Below, in pieces: positions 25,288 to 34,143 of a stretch of 64,000 bases of DNA; within the stretch, counting starts at the first letter, position 1; each line of letters begins with the position of its first letter. The DNA lies in contig SHVR01000001.1 in assembly GCA_009694185.1 (NCBI GenBank), forward strand, positions 85,379 to 149,378, read 5' to 3'. Source of the DNA: Alphaproteobacteria bacterium (lineage in GTDB: Bacteria; Pseudomonadota; Alphaproteobacteria; SHVR01). The notes under the pieces were generated by a model. That model was not told where the DNA came from. It was given only the letters and a program-made list of their open reading frames with translations, and searched no databases. The position numbers and the translations under genes are program-made.

Positions 25288-26715
25288 TTATCCCGCCAGG
25301 AGGGCGGCCCATTGCCGCGTATCGTCGAACTTGTCGAGGCCGAGCACGGCGTCATGCACGCGCTCGGCGCGCTCGGGGCTCGCGACCAGATGGGCATTGT
25401 CCCTGAACTTGGCGACGATGTCCTGGGACGAGAGCGGCCGGTCGCCGGCACCCCGGTTCTTGGCCTCGCGATAGCGCAGTTCGCGCCCGTCGATGGTCTT
25501 GACGATCACCTCGCCCGAGAAATAGTCGGGGAATGTGGCGTCGGGGTCGATCTGGTAGCCGACCTTCTGGGCGAGGGCACGGATCTTGGGATCGTTGAGG
25601 GCGTCGTTCTCGAGTTCGGCAAGGCCGAACTTGCCGCGCACGCAGCTCGCCGCCACCGTGTAGGGGATGCTGAATTGCGCCTCGTAGGCGTTCTGGGGCG
25701 CGCGCTTGGCCTCGATCGGCTCGCACACCACCGGCAGGGATTCTTTCGGCATCAGCACGGTCACCTGGGCCACCTGCTCGGCCTTGAGGCCATGTTCGCG
25801 CACCAGCGCCAAGGTGGCGTCGGCGGTGGCATGGTTGAAATGGCAGGCCGGGAACGGCTTGACCGCGACCCGGCCCACTTCCCAGCGCTGATGCAGCTCG
25901 GCGACCGCGCGCGAGAGATCGAGGCCCTCGGCGAGCGGCCCCAAATGAATGTTGTAGAAGCCGAAGCGGCCTTCATAGGGCCGGCGCGGACCCTGGAAGC
26001 CCTGCTTCGCCAAGGCCGCCGCGTTGATGCCGGAAACCGCCGCCCAGCCCGGATGCATGCGCTTGGTCCAGGCGCCGTCATTCAGGAATTCCATGCTGCC
26101 CGAGGCCATGGAGAGGGCAATGCCCTGGGCCATGGCGAGCTGCTCGTCCGAGAGGCCGAACAATTTGCCGGCCACTATGGCGCAGGCGAAGGTGCCCACC
26201 ACGCCGGTCGGGTGCCAGCCGATCTTGTGCCACTCGCCCTGTTGGGTGACCGAGCCGATGCGCCCCGCCACTTCAATGCCAGCCACGAAAGCGGCCAAGA
26301 GGTCGCGGCCCGAAAGACCGCGCTCGCTGGCCACGGCAAGCGCCGCCGGCAGCATGCTGCAAGTCACATGGGTCGCCGCCTGGATATGGGTGTCGTCATA
26401 GTCGAGGCCGTGAATGAGCACGCCGTTCACCAACGCCGCGTCGCGCATGGCAAGCCGGCTCGACATGCCGATCACCACGCTGTTGCCGCCGCCCATGCCC
26501 GACATGGCCGAGAGCGTGCGGTGGGCAAAGTCGTATTTGGTCGACGCCATGGCGATGCCGATCGAATCCAGCATCAGATGCTTGGCGCGCTCGCGCACCG
26601 CGACGGGAATGCGATCATAGGTCAGCTCGTTGGCGAAGGTCGCCAGCGTCGCGGCAATCGGCGCGTTGGGGACCGGAGCGGCTGCCTGTGGGGGCGTGCT
26701 GATAGCGGTGGTCAT
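25288..26715 (-). CDS. MmgE/PrpD family protein
   Basis: A 475-residue protein of the 2-methylcitrate dehydratase / cis-aconitate decarboxylase-like family. The helical N-terminal domain shows RAKHLMLDSIGIAMASTKYD and VLIHGLDYDDTHIQAATH, and the C-terminal domain includes KPFPACHFNHATADATLAL. The ATG at 26715 has GGAGGAACCT before it. No 2-methylcitrate synthase or isocitrate-lyase-like gene is next to it, so it is probably one of the many PrpD relatives with an unassigned hydratase or decarboxylase role. A methyltransferase gene lies upstream on the same strand. Confidence 0.88.
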   Translation of the reverse strand: MTTAISTPPQAAAPVPNAPIAATLATFANELTYDRIPVAVRERAKHLMLDSIGIAMASTKYDFAHRTLSAMSGMGGGNSVVIGMSSRLAMRDAALVNGVLIHGLDYDDTHIQAATHVTCSMLPAALAVASERGLSGRDLLAAFVAGIEVAGRIGSVTQQGEWHKIGWHPTGVVGTFACAIVAGKLFGLSDEQLAMAQGIALSMASGSMEFLNDGAWTKRMHPGWAAVSGINAAALAKQGFQGPRRPYEGRFGFYNIHLGPLAEGLDLSRAVAELHQRWEVGRVAVKPFPACHFNHATADATLALVREHGLKAEQVAQVTVLMPKESLPVVCEPIEAKRAPQNAYEAQFSIPYTVAASCVRGKFGLAELENDALNDPKIRALAQKVGYQIDPDATFPDYFSGEVIVKTIDGRELRYREAKNRGAGDRPLSSQDIVAKFRDNAHLVASPERAERVHDAVLGLDKFDDTRQWAALLAG

Positions 26716-26800
26716 AGGTTCCTCCGGCTGGGTGGGCGGGTCATTGGGGTGGCGTCTTGGCAATCATATGTCCTGCCGGAGAGGGTGGGAGTCAACGAGT

Positions 26801-27628
26801 TTAAGGCCGCCGGCCGACAGCGAGCACGGCCGGCGTCTTCAGCTCGACGATGCCGCCCTTGGCAAGGGCGCGGGCGCGCGCCAGCACGGCTGCCCGGATC
26901 TTGACCTGGGCGTCCGGCGTCTGCGCGGCGACCAGCATCTGGGTGCGCACCGTCGCCTTGGTCAGGGTGTCGAGGAAGGCCTCGGGCGCGAAACGGCGGA
27001 TCAGCGGCAGCTCGCTGGTCTCAATGTCCGTGAAGCCGATGCGGGCGAGGGTTTGCCTGGCTTCCTCGGGATCGGCGAAGCGGAACATATCGGGTGAGGG
27101 CGGCAGCGCCACGTCGAGCGAGCCATGCTCGGCGACAGCCGCGCGAAAGATGGCGAAATGCTCCGCCTTATCCGGCGTGCACCAGGCGGTGAAGGCAAAG
27201 CGCCCGCCCGGGCGCAGCACCCGATGGGCCTCGGCGATGGCCCGGTCGGGGTGGGCGAAATGCAGGATGCCGAAGGCGCACATGACGGCATCGAAGCTCT
27301 GGTCGGGGAAGGGCACCGCCTCCGCGTCACCCTCTTGGAAGCGGGCCTCCGGATATGTGGCTTGCGCCTCGGCCACCATGGCGGCCGCGAAATCGAGGCC
27401 GATGGCCTCGGCGCCGCGCTCGGCCGCCTGGCCCGCGCCATAGCCGGGGCCGGTCGCGACATCGAGCAGCCGCATGCCCGGCGCCAGGCGAACGGCGTCG
27501 AGGAGGTAGCGGGCCGCGTGCCGGGTCGTGTGCTGGGTTACCTCGTGATAGGAGCCGGCGAGCCGGCTCCAGCCGGCATGCTCGGTCGCTTTGAAGAGGC
27601 TGTAGTCCGGTGCCGGGATGGTGGTCAT
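26801..27628 (-). CDS. Class I SAM-dependent methyltransferase (UbiE-like)
   Basis: A 275-residue methyltransferase from the ATG at 27628; an in-frame start at 27655 is possible. [20 protein letters not shown] is motif [16 protein letters not shown] motif [22 protein letters not shown] motif IV and [14 protein letters not shown] the following strand. These are close to the UbiE/methyltransferase-11 type. Substrate unknown. It is divergent from a small hypothetical gene, with about 70 bp between the two starts. Confidence 0.87.
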   Translation of the reverse strand: MTTIPAPDYSLFKATEHAGWSRLAGSYHEVTQHTTRHAARYLLDAVRLAPGMRLLDVATGPGYGAGQAAERGAEAIGLDFAAAMVAEAQATYPEARFQEGDAEAVPFPDQSFDAVMCAFGILHFAHPDRAIAEAHRVLRPGGRFAFTAWCTPDKAEHFAIFRAAVAEHGSLDVALPPSPDMFRFADPEEARQTLARIGFTDIETSELPLIRRFAPEAFLDTLTKATVRTQMLVAAQTPDAQVKIRAAVLARARALAKGGIVELKTPAVLAVGRRP

Positions 27629-27700
27629 GGTTTGGGGCGCTCTCCCATTGGCCAATATGCTAGCCGCTTGCTACGATGCCCGAAGCAACAGGCGGGGGCC

Positions 27701-28213
27701 ATGCTTTACATGGTGGAGTGCGGGTTCGCCGATGCGGCCCGCGAGCGCGAATGGTCCGACTGGTATGGCGGCCCGAAGCTGGCAGCGCTCCTCGCTTTGC
27801 CCGGCTGGCGCTCCTCGCAGCGCTTCAAGGCGGTGGCGCCGATTGCGGCACCCTGGCTCGCGATCCACTCCGTGCCGGGCCCGGCCTTCTTCACCGGGGC
27901 CGCCTATCGTAACGCCGGCGGCGGCAATTTCGCCGACTGGGGTCCCTTGATCACCAACTGGTCGCGCAATCTCTTTGACGGCCTGGACCTGGCGCCGGCG
28001 GTGCCCGAGGACGCCTGGCTTGCCGTCGCCGACATGCCGCCCGGCGAATATGGCCTGCGCGGTATCCCATTCACCTGGCTCGGCAGCGCCGGCCTCGACA
28101 ACAAGGTGCCCGACCGGGGTATCGCCATCCTGGATGGCGCGGCGGCAGCCCGCGCTCCGGCGGCGGTCCGGCTCTACCGTCCGATCTCGCCCCGGCTGGA
28201 GGGCCGGGCCTGA
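27701..28213 (+). CDS. Hypothetical protein, possible dimeric alpha/beta-barrel
   Basis: A 170-residue protein of unknown function. The opening MLYMVECGFADAAREREWSD and the W-Y-G-G-P-K-L-A-A-L-L-A-L-P-G-W segment recall EthD- or DUF4286-like dimeric ferredoxin folds, in which a short strand, an E-x-x-W-x-x-W/Y helix and a G-W/F-x-x-x-R-F strand occur in that order (here GWRSSQRFKAV). There is no signal peptide or membrane segment. It lies just upstream of an LLM flavin monooxygenase gene, and similar small barrel proteins often partner such enzymes, so a shared catabolic role is plausible. Confidence 0.65.
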   Translation: MLYMVECGFADAAREREWSDWYGGPKLAALLALPGWRSSQRFKAVAPIAAPWLAIHSVPGPAFFTGAAYRNAGGGNFADWGPLITNWSRNLFDGLDLAPAVPEDAWLAVADMPPGEYGLRGIPFTWLGSAGLDNKVPDRGIAILDGAAAARAPAAVRLYRPISPRLEGRA

Positions 28214-28234
28214 AGCCTGGAGGACAAGCCCGTC

Positions 28235-29313
28235 ATGCAATTCGGCTCCTGTTCACCTCGCACCCCAATGCCGCGCTGGAGCCCTACCCGCACCAGGGCA
28301 TGCATGCGCGCGTCACCCGCGAGATTCTGGAGGCGGACCGGCTCGGTTTCGACACCGCCTGGATCGCCGAGCATCATTTCAGCAGTCAGTACGGCATCAT
28401 GCCGGACCCCTACGCCTATATGGGCTATCTGGCGGCCAAGACCGAGCGCATTCGGCTGGGCACGACGGTGATGACCGTGCCGTTCTACGATCCGATACGC
28501 ATCGTCGAGAACACCGCCTTTATCGATATCTTGTCTGGGGGGCGGATCACCCTCGGTCTCGGGTCCGGTTACCGCCCCTATGAGTTCCAAGGGCTCGGCA
28601 TCGACTTCGAGGCCAGGCGCGACATCCAGGAAGAAGGGATCGGCATCATTCTGGAGGGCTTCCACAAGCGCCGCATCCACCATGCCGGCCGGTATTTCAA
28701 CCGCCGGATCGACGGCGAGTATGAGCTGTTGCCGGTGAGCGTCCAGCAACCCCATCCGCCGCTCTACATGGCTGCCGGCACCGAACGCTCCATGACCTTC
28801 GCGGCCCGACACGGCTTCGGCCTGATGCTGTCGACGCTGCCGGGCTTCGAAGTCTTGGCGGGCCAGCTTGCGACATATCGCCGCCACCTGGCGACGTGCC
28901 CGGCGCCCTTCGACAAGAATCCGGCTTTCGGCCATGTCGACATCGCGCGCTCGGTCTATGTGGCCGAGAGTGACGCCAAGGCCAAGGCGGATACGGAGGC
29001 CGGCATCCTCCGCCATCTGGCGCAGTTTATGGGTCCTGGGACAGCGGGCTATTTGGGTTCGGTCTCGGAAAAGGGCGACGGCAGGGCGCTCGACTATGAC
29101 ACCCTGGCGGCGACGACCTTGATCCATGGCTCGCCCGATACGGTGATCCGGCGCCTGAAGCAATTACGGGCCGCGACCGGCATGACCTCGCTGTTGCTGC
29201 ACTATCCGCCTGATTACGGGCTGGAGAAGGTGCTCGCCATGCTGCGCCTGTTTGCCGCGACCGTGATGCCGGAATTCCAGGGCGATCCACCCAGCCGCGT
29301 GGCGGCGGAATAG
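28235..29313 (+). pseudogene. LLM-class flavin-dependent monooxygenase, one-base frameshift near the start
   Basis: A bacterial-luciferase-like enzyme of about 359 residues. A good GGAGGAC site precedes the ATG at 28235, which reads MQFG and then goes out of phase. One base missing near 28247 would restore the reading LLFTSHPNAALEPYPHQG joined to the long in-frame part, where GFDTAWIAEHHFSSQYG and GRITLGLGSGYRPYEF are family signatures. An internal ATG at 28300 could still initiate a 337-residue product lacking the first beta-strand of the TIM barrel. It may be a real mutation or a base-call error. Confidence 0.8.
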
Positions 29314-29323
29314 AGCCCCGGGG

Positions 29324-30352
29324 TTAGAACCAGCTCATCTCCGTCTTGAAGCGCTTGTTGCCGCCAGCCTTGTTCGCGCCAGGACCGATCTGGGTGAGCA
29401 GGACCCACTCGTCGACCTGCATGAAACGCGGTGCCAGAAAGCGGTAGGTCTTGCGCAGCAGGTTGGCGTTTGCCTCGGAGCGTTCCATTCGCACGGGAAG
29501 CCAGAGGGTGAACATCTCGTCCCAGACAACGAGGCGACGATGGAGATTGTCGCGCACGCCGCGGATATAGGCGATCTGAGGCTGGAGATTGCGCAGCACG
29601 CCAATGATTTCGCTGGTATTGGCGTCGATGTCGTTAAAGATGTCCTGGAAGGTCTTGGTGGCAACCTCGATCAACCGGGCGACGGGATCGGCGATCTCGA
29701 GGACGCTTCGTTCCTGACCGAACATGCGTCGCAGCGCCTGGATCTTCTGCTGCATCAATTGCACGCTTTTGAACTTCTCGCGCAGCGCCTCGATAAATGC
29801 AAATTCCTCGGCGAGCTCGTGAATAAAGCCGGTCACTTCCTCGCGCCGCTCGCGCCCGAGTCCCAGGCTGACGGCGGCCTGCCCGAAGGCTTCGTTTACC
29901 TTGCGCTTGGTCTCGGGATCGCTGACCAGCTTTTTGATGGCGTTCGGATCGGTCTCGACGGTCTCATTGCCCGAGACCCAGCCCACGAGTTGCAGGGTGA
30001 TGCGCTGGAAGGCGATCTCCCGATGGTGCGGCTGCACCTCCCAGGACGCTTCGCCGGTGGTCACCTCTGGTGGCAGCGAGTCGCCCAGGCGCAGCAGACG
30101 CACGAAGGTCAAGCTCTCCTGGACCAGATCGAGCATGCGGCCATCGGCGGATTCGGCGGCGATGGCGAACTCGCGCCGAATGCCCGGGAGGGGCAGGGTT
30201 GCCTGTTGCTCGCCGTGCATGAAGGCGAAGACCGGTTCGCGGCCGGTCTCGGACATGCGAAAATGCCCGCCCTCCATCTTGCGGAACAGGGGGTGCTCGA
30301 AATTAACGATGCTAGGCACAACCTCAGAATCGGGTGGCAAGATTTCAACCAT
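29324..30352 (-). CDS. Hypothetical cytosolic helical protein
   Basis: A 342-residue protein I cannot place in a family. It lacks a signal peptide or membrane segment. Residues about 145-260 are rich in charged heptads (EEVTGFIHELAEEFAFIEAL, KFKSVQLMQQKIQALRRMFG) and probably form long helices or a coiled coil. The C-terminal part has RGVRDNLHRRLVVWDEMF and a basic, Trp-ended tail. It sits alone, divergent from a dienelactone hydrolase, with a 108-bp gap. Codon bias matches its neighbours, so it is likely a real, expressed gene. Confidence 0.7.
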   Translation of the reverse strand: MVEILPPDSEVVPSIVNFEHPLFRKMEGGHFRMSETGREPVFAFMHGEQQATLPLPGIRREFAIAAESADGRMLDLVQESLTFVRLLRLGDSLPPEVTTGEASWEVQPHHREIAFQRITLQLVGWVSGNETVETDPNAIKKLVSDPETKRKVNEAFGQAAVSLGLGRERREEVTGFIHELAEEFAFIEALREKFKSVQLMQQKIQALRRMFGQERSVLEIADPVARLIEVATKTFQDIFNDIDANTSEIIGVLRNLQPQIAYIRGVRDNLHRRLVVWDEMFTLWLPVRMERSEANANLLRKTYRFLAPRFMQVDEWVLLTQIGPGANKAGGNKRFKTEMSWF

Positions 30353-30460
30353 CGGTTGGGCCTTCTCAAAACGTCGTTTGATCGACGAGATTGGCGCCGA
30401 AAGATTGCCAATCGGTTATCGGGGTGCCAGGGTGGCGGCGAAGTTCGTGGGGAGGACAGC

Positions 30461-31198
30461 GTGGCCTTGATCGAAAAGGACGTCGTTATCACGACCAAAT
30501 ATGGCCGCATGCCGGCTTTTGCGGCCTGCCCGGACGGGCTCGGCGCCTTTCCCGCGATCATTTTCTATATGGACGCGCCCGGCTTTCGCGAAGAGCTCTG
30601 CAACATGGCGCGGCGCATCGCCAAACAGGGCTATTTCTGCTTGCTGCCCGACATGTATTACCGCATGGGCCTGCTGCGCTTCGATTTGCCCAGGCGCAAC
30701 GATGCCATGTCGGCGGTCATCCGCGCCGCCATGAACCATTTGAGCAATGCCGACGTGGCGGAAGACACCGGCGGCCTCATCGCCTGGCTCGACGCCCAGG
30801 ACGAAGTCAAGGCCGGGCCGATCGGCTGCGTCGGCCACTGCATGAGCGGCCGCTATATCACCACGGTCGCCGCGCGCTATCCGGCGCGCATCAAGGCGGC
30901 CGCGTCGCTCTATGGGGTCGGCATCGTGACCGACCAGCCCGACTCGCCCCACCTCATCGTCGACCAGATCAAGGGCGAACTCTATTACGGTTTCGCCGAG
31001 ACCGACGCGACGGTGCCGGAGCATGTCATTCCGGCGCTGAGGAAGGCGCTCGACCGTGCCGGGACCAAGTACAAGCTCGAGATTTACCCGGGCTCCCAGC
31101 ATGGCTTCATGTTCGCCGAGCGGGCCGCGTTTCAGCCCGAGGGCACCGCTCTGGCCTGGCAGCGGCTGTTCGATCTCTGGGACCGGAACCTCAAATAG
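30461..31198 (+). CDS. Dienelactone hydrolase family protein
   Basis: A 245-residue alpha/beta hydrolase of the dienelactone hydrolase type. The nucleophile elbow is GCVGHCMSGRY with Cys as in true dienelactone hydrolases. The Asp is in the GFAETDATVP region, and the His is in GSQHGFMF. The GTG at 30461 was chosen because GGGGAGGAC lies 5 bases upstream; the open frame extends much further upstream but that part is antisense to the hypothetical gene. Dienelactone hydrolases act in chlorocatechol breakdown, which fits the other catabolic genes, though no other chlorocatechol genes are nearby. Confidence 0.88.
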   Translation: MALIEKDVVITTKYGRMPAFAACPDGLGAFPAIIFYMDAPGFREELCNMARRIAKQGYFCLLPDMYYRMGLLRFDLPRRNDAMSAVIRAAMNHLSNADVAEDTGGLIAWLDAQDEVKAGPIGCVGHCMSGRYITTVAARYPARIKAAASLYGVGIVTDQPDSPHLIVDQIKGELYYGFAETDATVPEHVIPALRKALDRAGTKYKLEIYPGSQHGFMFAERAAFQPEGTALAWQRLFDLWDRNLK

Positions 31199-31210
31199 GA
31201 CGCCGGCGCC

Positions 31211-32104
31211 TCAGCGGGTCTTGGGGATCTCGAACCCGGCCGCCCGCTCGACGAATTTGACGATGTTCGTCAGGTCGTCCTTGCCGGCGCCCTGGAAGAC
31301 CGCGTGTTTGTAGACCAGGCGCGCGGCCTGGCAGACCCACATCGGCACCCCCAGCGCCTCGCCATGTTGGATCGCGAGGTCGATATCCTTCATCAGGATG
31401 TCGGTGGTGGCGCCGAAGTCGAAGCTGCGTGTCAGCACGGCCACCGGGAACTTGGATTCGGTGGCACTGTTCCGGCCGCTGCCCGCATTGATGGCAGCGA
31501 CCATCACTTCGGGATCAAGGCCGCTCTTGGCACCCATGACGAACGCCTCGGCCGTTGCCGCGAGCGCCACGGCCGACAGGATGTTGTTGGTAAGCTTGAG
31601 CACCTGCGCCGCGCCGGGCTTGTCGCCGGCGACCGTCAGCGTCGGACCCCAGAGCGAGATCATCGGTCGGATTCTCTCTATCGCCTCGGGCTTGCCCGAC
31701 ACCATCACCGAGAGCGTGCCGGCGCGGGCACCGGGCGGCCCGCCGGAAATCGGGCAGTCGACGACGGTGATGCCCCTGGCGGCCATGGCGGCGGTAATCT
31801 CGTCGACGAAGGGCACGCCGATGGTGCAGGTGTTGACCAGAATCTTCATGGCGCTGCCGTTGATGAGGCCCTCGGCGCCAAAGGCCACCTCGCGAAAGGC
31901 GGCGAGCGTCGGCAACGAAACGAACACAATCTCGGCAGTGTCGGCCAGGTTTTTGGGCGATGTGGCGCGGCGCGCCTGGCGCTCGAGCAAGGGCCGCATG
32001 GCCGTCTCGCTGATGTCATAGAGCGTGAGCTGGTGGCCGCCGTCGATCAGCTTGCCGGCCATTGGTAAACCCATATTTCCGGTGCCGAGATATCCCGCGT
32101 CCAT
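31211..32104 (-). CDS. 3-hydroxyisobutyrate dehydrogenase-like NAD(P)-dependent oxidoreductase
   Basis: A 297-residue beta-hydroxyacid dehydrogenase. GYLGTGNMGLPMAGKLI at the N-terminus is the nucleotide-binding motif, DCPISGGPPGARAGTLSVMV is the substrate-binding signature, and KLTNNILSAV holds the catalytic Lys followed by the conserved Asn. The ATG at 32104 follows GGGAGGAAC. It converges with the dienelactone hydrolase gene 12 bp away. Family members include tartronate semialdehyde reductases and hydroxyisobutyrate dehydrogenases; the exact substrate is unclear. Confidence 0.9.
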   Translation of the reverse strand: MDAGYLGTGNMGLPMAGKLIDGGHQLTLYDISETAMRPLLERQARRATSPKNLADTAEIVFVSLPTLAAFREVAFGAEGLINGSAMKILVNTCTIGVPFVDEITAAMAARGITVVDCPISGGPPGARAGTLSVMVSGKPEAIERIRPMISLWGPTLTVAGDKPGAAQVLKLTNNILSAVALAATAEAFVMGAKSGLDPEVMVAAINAGSGRNSATESKFPVAVLTRSFDFGATTDILMKDIDLAIQHGEALGVPMWVCQAARLVYKHAVFQGAGKDDLTNIVKFVERAAGFEIPKTR

Positions 32105-32180
32105 CCCGTGTTCCTCCCTGGCATCTCGCCGCGCCGCCGAAGCGACCGGCGCGGCTAATTCCTGGCGTCGCGCCCGGACA

Positions 32181-32936
32181 TTAACGCCATGTAACGTTCG
32201 TCGCCAGCATATAGCCGACGCCGCGCACCGACTTGATGAGCGTCGACGGTGCGTTGCCGCCGCCGAGCTTGCGCCTGAGACGGCCGACCAGCACATCCAT
32301 GGATCGGTCGAACAGGTTGGCTTGGCGGCCATACACCAGGTCGAGCAACCGGTCGCGGCTCAAACTCCGCTGGGGATGTCGCGTCAGCACCTCAAGGAGG
32401 GAGAATTCCGCCGTTGTCAGGGTGACTTCCATGCCTTCGGACCGGCCCAGGCGGCGCTCGTTGACATCCAGGGTCCAGCCGGCGAAGGCGGCGGTCGTCC
32501 GGGTCCCGACGTGCTCGCCGTCCAGGGTCTTCCGCCGCCGGCGCAGCACGCTGCGCGCGCGGGCCAGCAGTTCGCGCAGGCGCACCGGCTTGGTCAGATA
32601 GTCGTCGGCGCCGAGCTCGAGGCCGACCACGCGGTCCACTTCGTCGTCCCGGCCCGTGAGGACGATGACCGCCGCGTCGGAGTGGTTCGCGAGATAGCGC
32701 AGCAGGTCCAGCCCATCCTCGTCGGGTAGGCCCAGATCCAGGATGACGAGATCGGGCTTGGCGCCGCGTTCAAGCGCTTGGCGCAAGGCGATGCCGGCAT
32801 GCAACGCGGCGACGACGAAGCCGGTATCGCCAAGATAGCCAGCGACCGCGGCGGTCAAGTCGGGATCGTCGTTGACCACCAGGATTTGCCCGAAAGGCGG
32901 CCTGGACGGGTCATCCATCCGGTTCTGAGTCATCAT
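32181..32936 (-). CDS. OmpR-family response regulator
   Basis: A two-domain regulator of about 251 residues. The receiver domain has the acidic pair in VVNDDPDL, the phospho-acceptor Asp in VILDLGLPDEDG and the Lys in LTKPVRLRELL. The C-terminal winged helix is of OmpR/PhoB type (LTTAEFSLLEVLTRHPQ, RSMDVLVGRLRRKL, IKSVRGVGYML). The start is uncertain: ATG codons at 32936 and 32918 and a GTG at 32963 are all possible. No intact sensor kinase is adjacent, but a degenerate kinase lies 300 bp upstream on the same strand. Its own promoter region (32.94-33.05 kb) is AT-rich. Confidence 0.9.
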   Translation of the reverse strand: MMTQNRMDDPSRPPFGQILVVNDDPDLTAAVAGYLGDTGFVVAALHAGIALRQALERGAKPDLVILDLGLPDEDGLDLLRYLANHSDAAVIVLTGRDDEVDRVVGLELGADDYLTKPVRLRELLARARSVLRRRRKTLDGEHVGTRTTAAFAGWTLDVNERRLGRSEGMEVTLTTAEFSLLEVLTRHPQRSLSRDRLLDLVYGRQANLFDRSMDVLVGRLRRKLGGGNAPSTLIKSVRGVGYMLATNVTWR

Positions 32937-33069
32937 CGATTCCGAATGCACCGATTTCGACACAAATCGTTACAAATCAAGGTAATTTCGACAAACTCGT
33001 GAAACATTCCTAGGCCAGTATGGCCGCTCGCTCCGGGTCGCGATGCCGGCACCAAACTGTGAGGGTTCA

Positions 33070-33276
33070 ATGCGTACGTCACCGAGCTTCCCCGATCCCG
33101 ACTTGATGCCCGCCTTGCCGGACAGCCTTCGCCAAGGGCCGAGTAAATTGGGGCCGGAAGCCCGTTCCGGCTTGCTCCAAATCGCCACCGACGTCCGGCG
33201 CCTGGCCCACGACAATCCCCAAGATGGTAAGTTCCTCAAGTCCCTAGCCGCGTTGATGGAGGCCGTGGCGCGCTAG
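33070..33276 (+). CDS. Small hypothetical protein
   Basis: A possible 68-residue protein with no recognised domain. The N-terminal third is Pro-rich (PSFPDPDLMPALPDSL) and the rest is predicted helical (SGLLQIATDVRRLAHDN, FLKSLAALMEAV). It lies between the response regulator and the kinase-like gene but on the opposite strand, and its last 33 bp overlap the end of the kinase-like gene. A GAGGG stretch precedes the ATG. It could be real or chance. Confidence 0.4.
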   Translation: MRTSPSFPDPDLMPALPDSLRQGPSKLGPEARSGLLQIATDVRRLAHDNPQDGKFLKSLAALMEAVAR

Positions 33277-34005
33277 CCTCGGCCGCCCGATGGCACGGGG
33301 TTGGCCGCGCGGCAGAAGCAGGGTCACACGGGTGCTGCCATGCCGACCGCGCGCCTGCGATACCCGGCCGCCCGCCGGGCGAACGAAAAGGATAGCGTTG
33401 GTGAGATCGCTGGGGAGGCCGAGGCCGGGACCCGCCCGCCCTCTGGCCAGTTCCAAAGCCACATAGTCTCCGGGCAACGGGCCCTTGGTCCCCCTTGCGC
33501 CGCGGATCGTCCGGTTGGCCGTTCTGATACGGATCGTGCCGCCATCGGCCAGCGTGTCCCGCGCCTTCAGTAACAGATCGAGGATGATGGCCTCGATCCG
33601 GAAGCGGTCGCCTTGGGCGCGCCAGAGCGGCGTCGCGCCGGCGAACTCCAACCTGATCGACGATGGCAGGATCGGCCGCAATACCCGGACCGCGTGCCGC
33701 GCCAATCCGTTAAGATGGACCGGCTCGCGCCGTTCCGACGGCCAATTCGCGAGCGCCGACAAATGTCTGGTCAGGGCGGCGGCCGCCTCGGCCGCCTCGG
33801 CCGCCCTGAGCGCGCGACCAATGGTTGCTCCAAGCGCGGGGTCGGCGGCCCCGGCGCGCTTTCGGGCCATGCCCAGGTTGGCCTCGACGACCATCAGCAA
33901 ATGATTGAATTCGTGAGTCAAGGCGGCGCCGATCCGAACCACCAAATGGGTCAAGTCCACCGGCGGATGGGCGGGTTGCGGCGGCGTTACCGGATTCTGC
34001 TGCAT
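33244..34005 (-). CDS. Degenerate histidine kinase-like protein (HisKA/HATPase remnants)
   Basis: A 253-residue soluble protein with the layout of a kinase core and no sensor. ALTHEFNHLLMVVEANL is an H-box with a phosphorylatable His31. The ATPase part is degenerate: the N-box reads IEAIILDLLLKARDTL, with Lys147 where Asn is needed to bind Mg-ATP, and the D-x-G-x-G box reads LARGRAGPG. The last box, STRVTLLLPR, is kept. So ATP binding is doubtful, while dimerisation and phosphotransfer through the His may remain. It lies about 300 bp upstream of an OmpR-type regulator on the same strand and may be its phosphotransfer or phosphatase partner. It is divergent from fhs. Confidence 0.7.
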   Translation of the reverse strand: MQQNPVTPPQPAHPPVDLTHLVVRIGAALTHEFNHLLMVVEANLGMARKRAGAADPALGATIGRALRAAEAAEAAAALTRHLSALANWPSERREPVHLNGLARHAVRVLRPILPSSIRLEFAGATPLWRAQGDRFRIEAIILDLLLKARDTLADGGTIRIRTANRTIRGARGTKGPLPGDYVALELARGRAGPGLGLPSDLTNAILFVRPAGGRVSQARGRHGSTRVTLLLPRGQPRAIGRPRLARHGLHQRG

Positions 34006-34143
34006 TATACAGATATTATTACCTCAGTTACGTGGGATATGCAACTTTGGCATACCATTTGAAAAATATTACACTCAGTTGCGTTTGACCACAAGCAGGC
34101 GCTAACTGACACCAAATGCCGGTGCGGGAGGACGGGGGCACCC

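Noticed and set aside
33775..33812. Nine-base repeats in the kinase-like gene
   Set aside because: They are in frame and encode an Ala-Glu-Ala helix; this is ordinary low-complexity coding sequence in GC-rich DNA.
34006..34143. Possible riboswitch ahead of fhs
   Set aside because: The AT-rich leader has only a 5-bp inverted repeat and a short direct repeat; no known riboswitch core could be recognised.
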